Source: Choristoneura fumiferana (Eukaryota > Arthropoda > Insecta > Lepidoptera > Tortricidae). Taken from it: a DNA stretch of 64,000 nt. Position numbers and translations under genes: made by a program. The stretch is from assembly GCF_025370935.1 (NCBI RefSeq), contig NC_133494.1, positions 5,546,508 through 5,610,507 of the forward strand, given 5' to 3'. The notes beneath the pieces were generated by a model, which searched no databases, was not told the DNA's origin, and worked only from the letters and a program-made list of their open reading frames with translations. Below are positions 33,311-44,300 of the stretch, piece by piece. Position 1 is the first letter of the stretch, and the number at the start of each line of letters is the position of its first letter.

Positions 33311-35011
33311 AGGTAAAGGTACACTATTCCGGGATAGTACATTATGCCGTGATATTTTGGTTTTTGTTGTAAAATAAGGAAACAATCAGTAAAATCATAA
33401 CTTAATGCAATACTTCATTAACTATAGCTTAAATACAACCGAAAAACACGATTTTTGAATTTATGTAATATCTTTTAAAGCCGTGAGGCACTTTCAAACG
33501 CGTCCGTCGCAACCCCGCAGTAGTTCGGTACGGGCGTGTTGTCAGTGAGCGTAACGTGGAAGCGGAACTTCGTAAGGATTTGCTGTGATACTGGTATTTA
33601 TACAAAATTTGTATCACTGTTGTTTTATAGTTATTAATAGACTTATTTATCACCTTTTCAAGTTATCTGAAAGCATATTTAAAGTAAAATACTCGCTCCC
33701 GTAATTATGTACACCAATCTGACGCGATGTACCTAATTGCGTGAGTATCACGGAATAAGGGAAAGTCAGTCCGAAATGTTTTAATCTTTTGTTTCTATCT
33801 AGGATTAAATTTATTCATATGTTTGATGTGAATAAGTTAAGTAAGGACTGCAGATTATTGTGACGTAATTACGGTACATGTTTTTTTTTTAAATTTGAGT
33901 GTTATAATTGAGAACGAAATGTATACTCGTTAAGTCATACGTACGAAATAATGGAGTATGGCATCGATATTAAATTTGTTTTATTTTATAAAATCAGAGC
34001 ACAAAGGTTATTTATTTCGATTTTATGAGTATAATTGTTATATTATCTTCCAATCTATTAAAAAAAAATCTTGTTTTTTATTTATTATAACCATTTTTTT
34101 TGGACCCCCGTAATTATGTACACGACTTTTGTACCAATGTCCCTTATTCCGGTATTATGAAAAAAATAAAAATAAACAATGGGGAGGGGTCCATTTTAGT
34201 TTTTAGGCTTCCTTAGTCAACTAGAAACCCTTATCCACCATGTCCGTTTGTCCGTCCGTCCACGGTTTAGCTCAGTGATCATTAGTACTTGAAAGCTGAA
34301 ATTTGCATGGGTATAATACATATATAAATATAATATAATACATATAATAATATATTGTTACCTTTTTCAGGTAAAAAATGGCCTCATCCAATATATACGC
34401 CGAAATACTTCAAAAGTCGTTAAGATGTAAATGATGGGACAGTGACTATCATACTTTAATATGATTATCAAACAAAATCTAATTTTGTTTTTGTTCTAGA
34501 AGTTATTTTATTATTTGATATATTCAAATTATTAAGTTGAATCAATAAATTTAACTAAGCATGTTTTTCATTTTGTCATTTTAATTTAGATTACCTAAGT
34601 AGAGTATAATAAATTTCCCCCTCCAATTCCAATTCCTCCAATTCACGCAATACAATTTTTTTTATTACGTGATTATAATCATCATTTAAAAAAGTATTTT
34701 AAGTCAACTATCTTGATAGATGCTTGAACAATGTGAACTTTAAAGATAGCACGGAATTACGTACAACGACTCCCGGAATTAAGTCCAGAGCCAAATTTTA
34801 TCACGGAATAAGGGACAAACGAAGGGTTTAGCGAAATAACGTTTATTTCTATAAATTAAAAGCTACGAAGTAAAATAATATCCTACATCCATCTTAAAAG
34901 ACATATCCCTAAAATAAAATAGTTACTACATTTAGAATCTTCGTATTTTTTTTTAAATCCGCAGTCAAAGTTGGAAACGCCTTAATATACCGTAATAAGG
35001 TACATTTACCT
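33311..35011. mobile_element. 1,701-bp TA-flanked element with motif arrays
   Basis: The ends read AGGTAAAGGTACACTATTCC and, inverted, AGGTAAATGTACCTTATTAC, with TA on both sides (33309-33310 and 35012-35013). Removing the element and one TA restores the transposase reading frame (codons for N-H-L-L-R-N-Y-C-T-K-L). TA duplication points to Tc1/mariner/pogo-type transposition. No transposase frame is present. Variants of CGGAATAAGGGA and CCGTAATTATGTAC recur in both orientations near 33325, 33697, 33750, 33868, 34106, 34140, 34752, 34772, 34801 and 34990. A piece of moth repeat (GTCCGTTTGTCCGTCCGTCC) lies at about 34240. Confidence 0.8.
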
Positions 35012-35013
35012 TA

Positions 35014-35933
35014 ATTTCGTAATAAATGATTACTGCATTCTATTTTGTGTATAGCAGTGGAGTGGCCATATGGCAATGCTTCGTTTAAAGCACTCATGAC
35101 ACTGCTATCGCCATCACCAATAAGTTTGGTGTATTTCAAGCCATGCATATTTATGCTGCATTTAAACCTTCTACTACACCGTCGGCTTCCATTGCTGTGG
35201 AGCTACCAGACCAGTTTTTAAAACATTTATGTTTCTTGACCTCAATCTTTTTATTACTTGCAACAGCGCATACAGAGCAATAAGAATTCCGTATTCCTAA
35301 AAAGAGAACCTTTTTAGTTTCATACCCAATAATGCACGCTACCCGGATAATGAATTATAATTGCTGGTACGATATGATCTTTTTCCCCACGATGCGTCCG
35401 CTACTACTGTGATGTAGGGAACGCCATCAGCGTCTACGTTTCCTTTTTCAATTGCCATTTGTTTTTCTTCGAGTCCTGCCTCAAACATGCTCTTCAAAGA
35501 GATATCTTTTAAAACATCCCCAAGCAACAAATTCTCTTTCCCAAATGTTTTCTCCGCTATACATGGCATATCTAAATGAGCGCAAAGCTCATCTAATTGG
35601 GAAAAGCCACTACCCGAACATACGACTGCTTGAACAACATTTTTATTAATTTTAGACTCTAGTTTTTCATTATTAAATGCTTCTTTTTTGCCACACATTT
35701 TGCATTTGAAAAGAAAAGTTGACTGGAATCCGATTCTCGACTCCTTCACAAAATCCATATCTTTAAAGCTGCAATTAAATGGACTATGATCCACAGCCTT
35801 CATTTGTTCAAATAAATATTGAACATTGAAAATTCGTCGACCTGTCATTTTACGTACGACTTCCTCATTGCTATCATGATCAAGTTCAATTTGTAATGAT
35901 GGTGTCGAGGACGGAGTACTCGGACTCAAATTT
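35014..35933 (-). pseudogene. Mutator-like transposase, exon 4, N-terminal half
   Basis: The exon opens after TTTCAG at 35934-35939 in phase with exon 3 (AG|A). Order: Ser/Pro-rich start, GRRIFNVQYLFEQM, a CKMCGKKEAFNNE Cys pair, KNVVQAVVCSGSGF, and TVVADASWGKRSY, which carries the first catalytic Asp of the MULE-type fold. After a one-base slip at a GGG run (about 35340) the frame resumes with an IRNSYCSVC zinc-like motif, and after a second slip at a TTT run (about 35170) with TKLIGDGDSSV (second Asp). It is cut by the element at 35011. Without the two slips and the insert the domain would be complete in layout. The gene is probably a recent pseudogene, unless the slips are sequencing errors. 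Confidence 0.75.
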
Positions 35934-36119
35934 CTGAAAGGAAAAAAAAGTTACGTTATATTTATACCATGCAAGGTTAAATCAGAGTATACGGTGAAAT
36001 AAAAATATTTGATACTGCATTATGAGGCGTACACTACTACAGAAAACTTCTAACGCCGGTGACGCTATGCAAAAAATACGTTTCGATTTTCGGTGCCATA
36101 TTGTGCGCGCGACTACATT

Positions 36120-36287
36120 TTTAATACAAGCTTTTTGCTGACTGTACTTGCATTTTCATCCAAACTACTTTTCCGTACCAAATGTGGAAGAAGTGGGTCA
36201 AATTCAACTCGCAAGATTTTACCTGCACATACATTCATAGGTACATACATTGCAACTATTGCAAGGTAAAAGCTTGTAAAAATAATA
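36120..36287. mobile_element. CAAGCTTTT repeat, copy in intron 3
   Basis: It starts CAAGCTTTTTGCTGACTG and ends AAAAGCTTG, with GTCAAATTCAACTCGCAAGA in common with 36734-37051. The middle is deleted. Confidence 0.6.
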
Positions 36288-36302
36288 ATAAAAAACACCA
36301 AC

Positions 36303-36389
36303 CTGCTAAAATTTTGAAATTGAGGCGGAGGATCGGTATTGTTATCACTATCAGACTGCTCACTGGCATGCTCTCCGGTGCCAAGCGTA
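36303..36389 (-). CDS. Mutator/YqaJ gene, exon 3B (duplicated)
   Basis: It is 87 nt, bordered by the acceptor ACATGTGCAG and the donor CAG|GTTGGT. It encodes a Glu/Asp/Ser-rich segment (TLGTGEHASEQSDSDNN... DPPPQFQNFS). It is a near copy of exon 3A 775 bp upstream in the transcript. Both are multiples of three and have identical phases, so either one or both could be included without a frame change. The last residues differ (FQNFS here, PLNLS in 3A). This acidic segment lies between a basic N-terminus and the transposase domain. Confidence 0.65.
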
Positions 36390-36733
36390 CTGCACATGTA
36401 AAAAATACATACATAGTGAAATGACGTCAGTCGCCATTAGTCAAAGTAATAACAGAGACTACCAGAGGTAATACTTCGTTCGTAATACCTTACTTATCGC
36501 CCTTAATGAACAATGGGATATTATAGTGCTATGACCTGTATAAGTGAAATAACAGAAGTGCGGTGTACATCGATCAAGATAATAAACTGAAATCATCTTT
36601 AATAGCCGTGTCAATATAGGTACGAGTAGGTACTAGTCTCAGTGCAGTTGCAGTCAAGAGCGAAAATAAAACTACAAGTGAAAAACGTAAGTAGCTGTGA
36701 AATAAGTTTTTGGTAAAAAAAAAAATCTGTTCA

Positions 36734-37051
36734 AGCTTTTTTTTTTGCTGACTGTACTTTTTGTCGACTTTACTAGCATTGTTACCTATTAAACTACATC
36801 ATACGAAATTTCAAGTCGATGCCATTAACCGTTGAAGAATTCCGTCCTGCGGAGACGATCCTGGCCGGACTACCAGGATGTCAGCTACCAGATTATTGTA
36901 TTGTCACGCAATTCACATAAGTATACCAAATTTCAAGTCAATTCGACCACTGAAACTGAGTCAAATTCAACTCGCAGGATTTGAGCCTCACATACATACA
37001 TACGAGTACATAGGTACATACATTGCAAGTTAAATAAAAGATTGTAAACTA
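36734..37051. mobile_element. CAAGCTTTT repeat, full copy between exons 3A and 3B
   Basis: It runs from CAAGCTTTTTTTTTTGCTGA to AAATAAAAGATTGTAAAC and contains TGCGGAGACGATCCTGGCCG and TACCAGATTATTGTATTGTC. Confidence 0.65.
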
Positions 37052-37077
37052 GTAAAAATAATAATAAAAACACTAAC

Positions 37078-37164
37078 CTGCTTAAATTTAGAGGTTGAGG
37101 TGGAGGATCGGTATTGTTATCACTATCAGACTGCTCACTGGCATGCTCTCCGGTGCCAAGCGTA
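37078..37164 (-). CDS. Mutator/YqaJ gene, exon 3A
   Basis: It is 87 nt between ACATGTGCAG and CAG|GTTAGT. Phase is AG|T at entry and AG|A at exit, matching exon 2 and exon 4. It encodes STLGTGEHASEQSDSDNN... ending PQPLNLSR. The paired exon 3B and about 200 bp of flanking intron are closely alike, so this is a tandem duplication rather than convergence. Which exon is used cannot be told from DNA. Confidence 0.65.
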
Positions 37165-37402
37165 CTGCACATGTGAAAAATACATACATGGTGAAATGAC
37201 GTCAGTCGCCATTAGTCAAAGTAATAACAGAGACTACCAGAGGTAATACTTCGTTCGTAATACCTTACTTACCGCCCTAATACACAATGTGCTATTACAG
37301 TGCTATGACCTGTATAAGTGAAATAACAAGTTTGTGTGGTGTACCTACGTCGTACAAAAATAATAAATAAAGGTACGAGTACGAAAATTCATTTTTAATA
37401 CA

Positions 37403-37698
37403 AGCTTTTTTGCTGACTGTACTTTTTGTCGACTTTACTAGCATTGTTACCCAAACTACATTTATTTTGTACCTATACCAAAAACAAGTCGATAACATTG
37501 TAACAGTTGAAGAGTTCCGTCCTTCGGAGACGATTCTGGCCGGACTACCAGGATGTCAGCTACCAGATTATTGTATTGTCACGCAATTTACATAATTATG
37601 CAAAATTTCAAGTCAATCCGACTGCTAGAAGTTGGTCGAATGCAAGATTTGATTACAGACAAATATCGGGACAGGTGAAACTAAATAAAAGCTTGTAA
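37403..37698. mobile_element. CAAGCTTTT repeat, copy upstream of exon 3A
   Basis: It runs from CAAGCTTTTTTGCTGACTGT to ACTAAATAAAAGCTTG and shares TTCGGAGACGATTCTGGCCG and TACCAGATTATTGTATTGTC with the copy at 36734. Confidence 0.65.
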
Positions 37699-37748
37699 TA
37701 GAGGACAAGGAAGAAAAATCTTACGCTACTGTCCTAGTTCTAACTTAC

Positions 37749-37845
37749 CTATTAGGATTAATGTTTTCTTTTTTATGACGAGCCGGTCCTTTTTTTTTCC
37801 TACGAGCCGATAACCATAATCTTGTCTTCGATGATCTTTTCACTT
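37749..37845 (-). CDS. Mutator/YqaJ gene, exon 2
   Basis: It is 97 nt with acceptor TTGTTTCCAG and donor AATAG|GTAAGT. It encodes a strongly basic segment (VKRSSKTRLWLSARRKKKG...), likely a nuclear targeting and DNA-contact region. Entry phase (G|AA, giving Glu) fits exon 1 and exit phase (AG|T) fits exon 3. Confidence 0.65.
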
Positions 37846-38040
37846 CTGGAAACAAGAACATTAATAATTATTTTTTATGGGAGCGCCATAGTTCGCATAG
37901 GTACTCTTTTCTCTTTTCTAGTAAAACCATAATTATTTTTTGTCCAAATCATCGTTTGTCAGTATGCGAGCCGATATATGGACCCATTTTTTATAAGTAC
38001 TTGGTAATATTGACTAAAATGCATCTAGGTAGGTACTTAC

Positions 38041-38053
38041 CCTGTTTATCCAT
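38041..38053 (-). CDS. Mutator/YqaJ gene, exon 1 with start codon
   Basis: ATGGATAAACAGG followed by GTAAGTACC gives Met-Asp-Lys-Gln and one base that completes a Glu codon at exon 2. The start is chosen because the donor is strong and the phase matches exon 2 exactly. Only 13 nt are coding, so the call rests on that phase agreement. Confidence 0.5.
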
Positions 38054-38420
38054 TTTTGTAACATAAAAATGCAAAGTCCATATAAGAAAGCCAAGGTCGT
38101 CGAACAGTATGTGCACACACACCACCAGTATCACCAAGAAATATCAAATCCGTTATCAGTCCAAGTCGTAAGTAGTTAGATCGCGTTTATGATACGAAGA
38201 GAATTCACCAAAATAATATTACGTAACTCTCGCGCACAGCTGACGAGTCACTACTAACGAGCGACGCACGCACACGCAGGGCCAGCGTAAACCAAGGACA
38301 AAGGGCGGCGCGTACCGCCCTCCCCCGTACCGTTCCCCGCGCTAGAGTGATTCGCTGCAGATTCGCATAAAAAATGTATAGTTTTTTTACTGATTTTCGT
38401 AGTTTCGTTCTCATTTGAAA
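38054..38420 (-). promoter_or_regulatory. Probable 5' UTR / promoter region of the Mutator/YqaJ gene
   Basis: Upstream of the predicted start lies a CpG-rich block (about 38225-38350, e.g. GGCGGCGCGTACCGCCC). No TATA box is obvious. I infer a CpG-rich promoter from position only. Confidence 0.3.
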
Positions 38421-39444
38421 ACCACAAAATCATTTCGGAAAAATGCTTTTTCTTATGAAACTACATAGTTTAGTCGATGCCGGAAATAGGTTTTGACTTC
38501 AATCTGAACTATATTTTGGCCGTAGTATTTAACCGAACTGCACAGGGTTTTTGGCTCTTAAAATGCAAAACTTGTACTCGTTCTATTTTCTTTGTAATAC
38601 CATTTCAAGAGTCATAAACTAATTTCAGGCCTAGATATGCCTTATCTCATTGTATTTACAAAAAATCATGATGATGCTACTTGTTATTTTAAAATAAGGA
38701 CGTAACTACGATTTGTATGGAGAATCAAGCTTGCTGCGGACTCTTAAGTGAATAAAACTTAACTGCCATTTTATGGCAACTAAATTAAAAATTAAAAAAT
38801 AGGTAGAAATGCTAAACATAAACGTTTAGCCCTTAAAAGGCCCCATTTATTGGAGCATACCACCACAGAATCAAAAACAGCTATCGAATACATGCCTGAC
38901 AAAGAATATTTTTAAAGCTAAGTAGTCGTATTTTCAATAATTACAATGGAAGTTGTGACGTATCCAACTGAACGCAAGTGGTCGCTAAATCGCCTCTACA
39001 TTATTGAGGCTTAAAAAGAGATTTGTTGATACAAAACCATATCTGCGTAAACCAATACTTACTTGATAAAAAAATCCAGCCACAGCTTAGCTTTACGCGT
39101 TGACACTATTCTTTATTGTATGACCGCATTCGTCTACGACAATGCTACAACTAACTAAAGGAGATAAGTGGCACAGTTTGTATGCACAAAGCTCGCTTCG
39201 TTAGCTCGCTGTATTATGTAAATACTGAGCTGTTACAAGCCTTTGCAAATGGAGGCAAAAAGTTTTAACAAGCGCCGGTGCTTATCTGTATCATGGATAG
39301 CGAGATATTATAAATGCCTGTTGGACGCGATAACTACTAGAAAATTAGGTACTGAGATGGAAGCTTATAGGGTAAAAATGTTAGATTCGATGCTGTAGTT
39401 TAATAGAACTTGATCTTCTGACATTTGTAATTTGTACTGAGGTA

Positions 39445-39505
39445 CTTATGGGGGAGGCTTATGTCCAACATTGGACGTCCTACGGCTGATATTATATTGA
39501 TGAAG
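39445..39505 (+). repeat. LINE 3' end remnant
   Basis: GGGGGAGGCTTATGTCCAAC ... TTGGACGTCCTACGGCTGAT is a 3' terminal sequence very common in moth non-LTR elements. Confidence 0.55.
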
Positions 39506-40479
39506 AATTTGTAATGTAGGCTGTTGGACGTTCGTGATGAAACCGCACTGGATCGGGGACTTTTGAAACCATTTAACTCGAAAATACTATTAAAAATATC
39601 AAAATCTGTGTACGGCTACAAAAACTAGAACTCAAATAAAATTTTCAACTAGTTTCGAAATTACCCCAAGTTTTCATCACTTTCGTGTATTAGTGATGAT
39701 TTTGAAGACAGATCCTCAGAGTCGTTATCCATAAAAAAACATTTATTTCTTCGCTACTTAATTTAAATTTACTTGTATTCTCTTCTACTTCTTGTTCTTC
39801 TACTTTTACTAACGGGGCTTACTCGTGTCTTAAGGATAATGAAAGCATTACAATTGAAAGTTCCACTCCACTAGCCTCTCTAACTAACATGTTCAGGTAA
39901 TTTGTAACGAGAGATGACTGCACCCTAGCTCGCAGGGAGTGTTGGCAATTTGCCGACATAAAATAAACCAAACCAACCCATGCCAGTCCCACCGCAACTA
40001 TCCATAAAAGAGATTGGGAGTTGCTCTAACAAGCACCAAGCTCGACTGGTTTTAGTTCTAGCCAAGTCATGCTTCCTAGTAAAGCAATCGATCTATATTT
40101 ATTAGTTCAAAGGAAACTATGTTGCTGGTAATTAATCCAGTTAAATGACCGATCGGTAACGATACAGAACAAATGGTACGTATCGCTATTTATAACCGCT
40201 AGCTACAAATAACACGGGTGGAGGGATAGAGACCTTTTAAAAATATGCTTTTTTCTTCACTAATTGGCATTGCTATTTCCGAGCATTGCTGCATTGTTTT
40301 ATTGATCCTGAAATAAATTTACCTATTGTAGTCATCTATCGTGACGTATTCGAGGATATATGACTTCTTAGAGTTAGCTAAGACATTTTTCTCTTACAGA
40401 AGTAAATACGTCTTTATTTTACATAATTTGTAATTTAAACAAACAAAAAAGCAGTTATTCATATTTATAAAAATAGGTA

Positions 40480-40740
40480 CTTACTAGCAATCCGCGGCTT
40501 CGCAGTTCGCACGTAGCAGTCTAACAGTTGAATAGATTTCTATCTATTCTTTTATTATTATTATTTTATTTTACTTTTTTTTCCTATTTTTTTTAATCCA
40601 TGGTTTTGGATTCATGGTTCATGGATTTCATTAACGTGGATTAAATGGATTTCGTTACGTTACGTCTATAATATTAGCAGTTGTTGGGGGGGTTCCCGAT
40701 CCCGTAGGAATATCGAGATAAAAGTAATCCGTTTCAGCGT
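40480..40740 (+). repeat. Retroposon fragment (CCGCGGCTTCGC type)
   Basis: AGCAATCCGCGGCTTCGCAG on the left and CCCGTAGGAATATCGAGATA AAAGTAATCC on the right are landmarks of a dispersed moth repeat. The centre is low-complexity. Confidence 0.4.
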
Positions 40741-43009
40741 GAAGAAGTAAAAAACGTACACACACACACACACGTATACTCTATAACCAGTTAAAATAAT
40801 GTAATATGTTTATAAAATTATTTTACATGTAATAGCGCTTCCAGCAGTCAAATCATTATTTTCCTCTCAAATACATCCGTCATCGTCGACTGGACAGCGC
40901 CGATCCAACTTCCAACCGATGCCCACGTAACAAGCAATTTCAAACTTCGACACAACATTAATCTCTCCCTTTACCAGCTTTACTGAGAAATCCTCAAAGA
41001 AGTTTTATAATAAATAATTTAAAAGCAAAAACCATGTTGGCAGATTTTTTACGATGATAATATCAATATAAGGATGTTTTATGTTGTGGTCGTATAATTG
41101 ATCCAATAACGTGTAATGGGCATGTGTGCGCCATAAATGTCTTATATTATAATATTAGAATCAGCACATTAATAATAAACACAGATCTCTGTCAGAGCGG
41201 TGCAGTGCAACAGAAATAGCGCATCCTGTTTCGTTCACTGCGCGTGCGTTAGGTACACGCAATGAATGCTCCTTATATAGGGTGGAACATTAGTGGAATG
41301 GATTAGTAGTTACAATATTTTTGTTCTACTTATGCAAAATAGAACAAGAAGTAAATAACTCGAGAACTCTCTCTAGTTAAAGTGTTCTAGTGTTCTTTGA
41401 ATTTATGTATATAATATTTATTTTAGATGGTCGATTGAAGTTTGAATTAAATTTATGTTTAACTTCCTACAGTTGTAACAATTTTTCCAGTAATTCTGCT
41501 CCGAACCAGCCTGTATGTTGTCAAGCGGGCGTCGTATACGATTCAGACGGATAATCGATTTTACGAGCTCCCGAAATAACTCGCGTCCCTTCAGCATCGG
41601 CGCTGGCGCACTCCGCGTCGCTCGCACTTGCTTACTAACAAACTGACAGCCTTTTATCCTTCCACATAACCAACAGAACCCTAAATGTCATAATGTTTAT
41701 TTATACCGGGAAACATCAACACATTTTATTACTATCGTGTATTTATGACAGGATACATTGAGTTTAAAAACTGCGCCGATCACAGCGCTGCAGCGGAAGC
41801 ATCGGCGACTGATAAATCGGGCTGAAATATTTGACATCGACTTCCTATTGGCTGGGTGCGAAGTACTAGGTGGGGGTTTAATGAAATCTATCACAGCGCT
41901 CATAGTGGCCAAAAGTAGAAATAATGTAGGCTCTATCATCTGTCATACTCACATGAATCTGTCATTAACAAAGAAATTTGTTTAGACCTAATTTTAGTAA
42001 TAGATGTTTGTCTTATGGTGCGAGCTATTAATTAATTATTGAACACTGCCTCCTGTTTTGTTCTTAATTCCTCTACATCCCGGACATGTCCAGTCTAGCA
42101 GATACCAACAATTTTCCTTTTGAAACAGTTTGTGGTTGAAATTTGGTATTGAGTGAACTCACAAAACCGGTGAAAACGATATTTAATTTATTACTAGCGA
42201 TACAAGAACAATTATATATGTTCACTATTATTTGAAAAAAAAAAAACATTAAAGTAGCTTTATCTTTTTGTTTTACAGTAAAAGTACAACTAAACATGAA
42301 GTAAACAAACCCTGACATAACCAAAATAAAACACACCTTTTAAATAAATTTTACTTACCTCATAAACTTTAATGAACTAAAATGAATTCACAACCTTTGT
42401 TTACTCAAACCACGGTATCACAGTAATTTTGTATTATAAATTAATACGTGATAGGTTTGATTTTGGTCACAATGTCGCGATGAAATTTCAAAACGTCGAG
42501 TCTCAGAGCCAGCAAAGTAGCGGACGATAGGTGGCACTGATGTCGTGAACAGACAGAGCCAATAGACCTTAAAAACATTTTAAACTCACCTACAAGGGTC
42601 ATAGGCAAGGCAATAAAATACATATATGCATCCCCATAGATATTTTGAGTTGAGGATCGTGCAAGAATAGCACCGTCTAAGGCAATAAATAGTGCGTTCA
42701 CCTAAATAGTGCAGTGGTGGCAGTTATAGGTTTTATTGTTACGATCGTCGCCACAAAACGGACGCATTCCGTTCAGTTAAAACTGAAATATTGCTAAAAT
42801 AGGTAATTTGCTCCCTATTCGATCAACTTATAAAATAATTCATGTGAGTATAAATGGGTTATTATTTCGAGAGGTTCAATAGTGTTCAGACTCAATTTTT
42901 CAGTTATAAAATTAGAAATATATCGTTTATTGTTTTTAAGTTGCTTAGGATATTATCACTGAAACTTGCGGTAAATACATTTTATTCTATTTTATCTTTT
43001 TTTCCACAA

Positions 43010-44300
43010 TAACTTAAATTTTCTGCACAAAAGTCAGTTACGTGGTCAGGTTCGGATTATCCCTGATTACTTTGTAGTATTGTAAAAAATACAAGGTATA
43101 GAAAAACTTGCTGTTTAAAACATGGATTGAATGTTCATAATATGATATACCATTCATGCAAACATAAAAAAATTAGGACATTGATAAGACTATTTTTTTC
43201 TACATTTCCCGTTGTTCCAAAATACACCATCATTTCGTGGTCACACTTATTAAGTATATTTTAAACAAAAAAAAGAGGTCAAACCTCCTGTAAATCCTTT
43301 TTTTAACTATAAGCAACTTTGAAAAATAAGACTGCGTCAATATAACGTATAATGTTTATCGCAAGTCATAATTATTTATCTATAATTAATGTAATAAAGG
43401 TTCAGTTAGATTTGCGTCAAAGATCGAGCGTCATTTTCGTTACGGTTGCGACTTGGTAAGTATTGGGTAAATAAATATAATGTTTTACTGGTGCTGTGTC
43501 ATTTGCAGTTAAGTTATTCAATATTGATTTCATTTGCTTCAAATCTATAGGATATTTACTGCAGAGCCGCGAAAGTAAGAGCTTTTCAATTTCGTGGTCA
43601 TCATTTTCGTGGTCCTATGGGCCACGAAACTGATTAAAGACCACGAAAAAGATGATTTTCCCTACAAGTAGAAAAAATACAGAACACTTTTTATAGAATT
43701 TTTCTGCTTTTTACAGTGTAATCGTTTATGCCGTTATTGATTTAATTGATTTAAACGAAGAATGGTTGACCGTCAACAACATTTGCTCCAGGTGTGGTTA
43801 TAGGAATTATGACCAGTGCGTCGCCAATTTTGTTAACTAGCGAGAGGTTCAAGAATTATTTTGCCCTGAATGTACGTGTGAAATGTATATATCTAAATAT
43901 TAAAAGAAAACTTCGTCATTTACAGGAGCATTTTGTTGTAACATAATTTCGTTCTGGTTTACCGTAGACCTGCACGGGGGGAAGGTATTGAAAACTGTTT
44001 TGGTTTGTGAGTTGAAGTTATTAATCTTACTTTAATTAAGTAATTTCTACATAGTATTTAAAAGGTTACAAAAATGACAATTTGAAGTCGTCATTTTCGT
44101 GGTCAAGTTTTAATTTTTTTTTATATAGATATCGATTGTCTATTTCTTTTGATACCTGATTAATTAAATAATGCTTATTCGTTTTCTCATTATGATCGGA
44201 TTTTCATTCAAATAGTACAATTATAAGATTTTAAAATGAACAAAATGTTCTTTTTCGTGGTCTCGATGCTCATTTTCGTTACCGTTAAAATTGGATTTTT
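43010..44300. mobile_element. Motif-rich DNA element remnant (TTTTCGTGGTC arrays)
   Basis: TTTCGTGGTC or its inverse occurs near 43233, 43594, 43608, 43622 (variant), 43641, 44096 and 44256, with TCATTTTCGTTAC(C/G)GTT at 43430 and 44271 and ACGTGGTCAGG at 43040. This density of one 10-mer in 1.3 kb is not chance. The layout resembles the 33311-35011 element but with a different motif. I could not fix the termini. A possible transposase tail is at 43748-43880. Confidence 0.5.
43748..43880 (+). pseudogene. Possible zinc-finger tail of a pogo-like transposase
   Basis: The frame reads DLNEEWLTVNNICSRCGYRN, then a Cys, one stop (43838-43840) and ELFCPECTCEM. Spacing C-x2-C ... C ... C-x2-C after an E-E-W lead resembles the PHD-like finger found at the C-terminus of some moth pogo/CENP-B-type transposases, with the usual His replaced. 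It is short and broken, so the call is tentative. Confidence 0.3.

Larger units (their letters stand above)
38421..43009. other. Long stretch without a supported gene
   Basis: It holds LINE scraps (39445-39505; 40480-40740), an (AC)n tract at 40756-40772 and a CpG-rich patch at 41505-41630. In that patch a minus-strand ATG frame of 60 codons (MLKGRELFRELVKSIIRLNR..., to 41418) looks protein-like, but I recognise no family and no splice partners. Confidence 0.3.

Noticed and set aside
33311..35011. Treating the interruption as an intron of the transposase gene
   Set aside because: The borders lack GT-AG in the gene's orientation, while terminal inverted repeats and a TA duplication are present.
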